A DNA stretch of 64,000 bases from a bacterium (GTDB taxonomy: Bacteria; Bacillota; Clostridia; Lachnospirales; Lachnospiraceae): positions 1 through 64,000 of the forward strand of contig JAMPFT010000005.1 of assembly GCA_023664305.1 (NCBI GenBank), read 5' to 3'. Made by a program: the position numbers and the translations under genes. Numbering within the stretch: position 1 is the first letter of the stretch; each line of letters starts with the position of its first letter. This document shows positions 63,314 through 64,000 of this stretch, one piece after another. A model generated the notes under the pieces. It did no database searches and was not told the origin of the DNA. It saw nothing but the letters and a program-made list of their open reading frames with translations.

Positions 63314-64000
63314 GCTGCGCTGGATAACGATTCTTTCTTCCATGGCGGTAATTCTTCTGGTGGCCGTTCTCGTCCTTTTCACCAATCGGACGGACGGCGG
63401 AAGGCCGGCGGAATCCGAGACAGAGACTTCGGAGCAGGCGCCGGAGGAGACGGAGGAAGGAAACAACGGACAGATCGGTAATGATCTCTCCGCATTTTTA
63501 AAGGATAATACTTTTTTTGACCGGGAAATCAATCCGATCTTGGAGGCCGCCAGGGATGAGTCGTCAAGACTGTCCCTGATCGTCACCTCTGTCGAGAAGG
63601 ATCTTCGTATCCAGATTGTCAACATAGACGGGGAGCCGGTGACCGGAGAGAGCTTCTTTGTCAGGCTGGACGGCGAAGGGGAGTATAAGGATCTGGATAA
63701 GGATGGCGTCATCTACATCGGAGATCTGGCGGCCGGCGAGTATTATGTGGAGCTGCTGCCGATTTCCGGCTATCGGGTGCCGGTCAACGAGACACGGGTG
63801 AAGGTAAAGGATAAGGTAGAGTATCTTGCCATCGACGATATCTCGCTGCTCATCAAAACGGAGGCGGACATCGACGCGGAGGCGGAGGATACCGCCGTGG
63901 CGGACGCGCTGTCCGACGCGGACAAGTCGGAAATCAAGAAGCTGCAGAATACTACGGGAAACACGAAAGTCGGCATAGACGTTTCCAAATGGAACGGCGA
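63303..64000 (+). CDS. GH25 wall protein, second paralog, 3' end outside window
   Basis: ATG 63303 lies within the rmlA 3' end, so translation is probably coupled. The visible 232 residues hold a signal anchor (about 6-26), an acidic spacer ([16 protein letters not shown]), a prealbumin-like region matching that of the first GH25 protein ([15 protein letters not shown] and [13 protein letters not shown]), and at the very edge [11 protein letters not shown], the start of a GH25 domain. It lacks the cytoplasmic repeats and the Ig-like domains of the first paralog. Confidence 0.85.
   Translation, partial: MDSKLRWITILSSMAVILLVAVLVLFTNRTDGGRPAESETETSEQAPEETEEGNNGQIGNDLSAFLKDNTFFDREINPILEAARDESSRLSLIVTSVEKDLRIQIVNIDGEPVTGESFFVRLDGEGEYKDLDKDGVIYIGDLAAGEYYVELLPISGYRVPVNETRVKVKDKVEYLAIDDISLLIKTEADIDAEAEDTAVADALSDADKSEIKKLQNTTGNTKVGIDVSKWNG

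Overview
This 64 kb window looks like the chromosome of a Gram-positive Clostridia, most likely a Lachnospiraceae gut bacterium. The reasons are strong AGGAGG-type ribosome sites, a Tn916/Tn1549-like integrase, GH25 lysozymes with Ig-like domains, a BlaI/BlaR1-type pair, and many large membrane proteins of the DUF6020/6044/6077 kind. No species marker, rRNA, tRNA or CRISPR array was seen. The left third is visibly AT-richer than the right half, so the locus appears to have been assembled from different sources.

Layout. (1) 1-600: 3' end of an integrative element (integrase C-terminus, probable arm sites, element end), which has removed the first codons of an acyltransferase gene. (2) 600-14800: surface-glycan genes: two acyltransferase-3 genes each broken at a G7 tract, an MBOAT and an AlgX/AlgJ-like partner, two cytoplasmic GT4-like enzymes, large membrane proteins, a polyprenyl-phosphate GT2 and a radical SAM protein. 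(3) 14800-23700: an inserted island resembling defence or mobile DNA: a SIR2 plus P-loop NTPase protein with its own promoter, a duplicated IS630-type helix-turn-helix gene next to two ATPase/PD-(D/E)XK proteins, and a PIN-like protein. (4) 23900-29900: a polysaccharide co-polymerase with degenerate kinase domain, pseB, a divergent BlaI/BlaR1/small secreted protein locus, and pseC. (5) 30100-38000: membrane glycosyltransferases, two more polyprenyl-phosphate GT2 enzymes, a GNAT and an SGNH hydrolase. (6) 38000-56350: a long plus-strand operon with a GT52-like transferase, ABC flippase, pseF, an FkbH-like gene, acyl carrier protein, pseH, pseI, pseG, a second SGNH protein, a GtrII/GtrB pair, wecE and four membrane genes. 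(7) 56350-64000: a third, degenerate SGNH protein, a GH25 wall protein, rmlB, rmlA and the start of a second GH25 protein.

How it works together. PseB, PseC, PseH, PseG, PseI and PseF form a complete CMP-pseudaminic acid route, spread over about 21 kb. RmlA, RmlB and WecE give dTDP-4-amino-4,6-dideoxygalactose. Four polyprenyl-phosphate GT2 enzymes and about eight multi-spanning proteins suggest extra sugars are added outside the membrane, while MBOAT, acyltransferase-3 and SGNH proteins suggest O-acylation. The most unusual part is the FkbH-like enzyme plus acyl carrier protein directly upstream of pseH. This normally polyketide-associated pair makes glyceryl-ACP, so the organism may make an N- or O-glyceroyl (or related acyl) nonulosonic acid.
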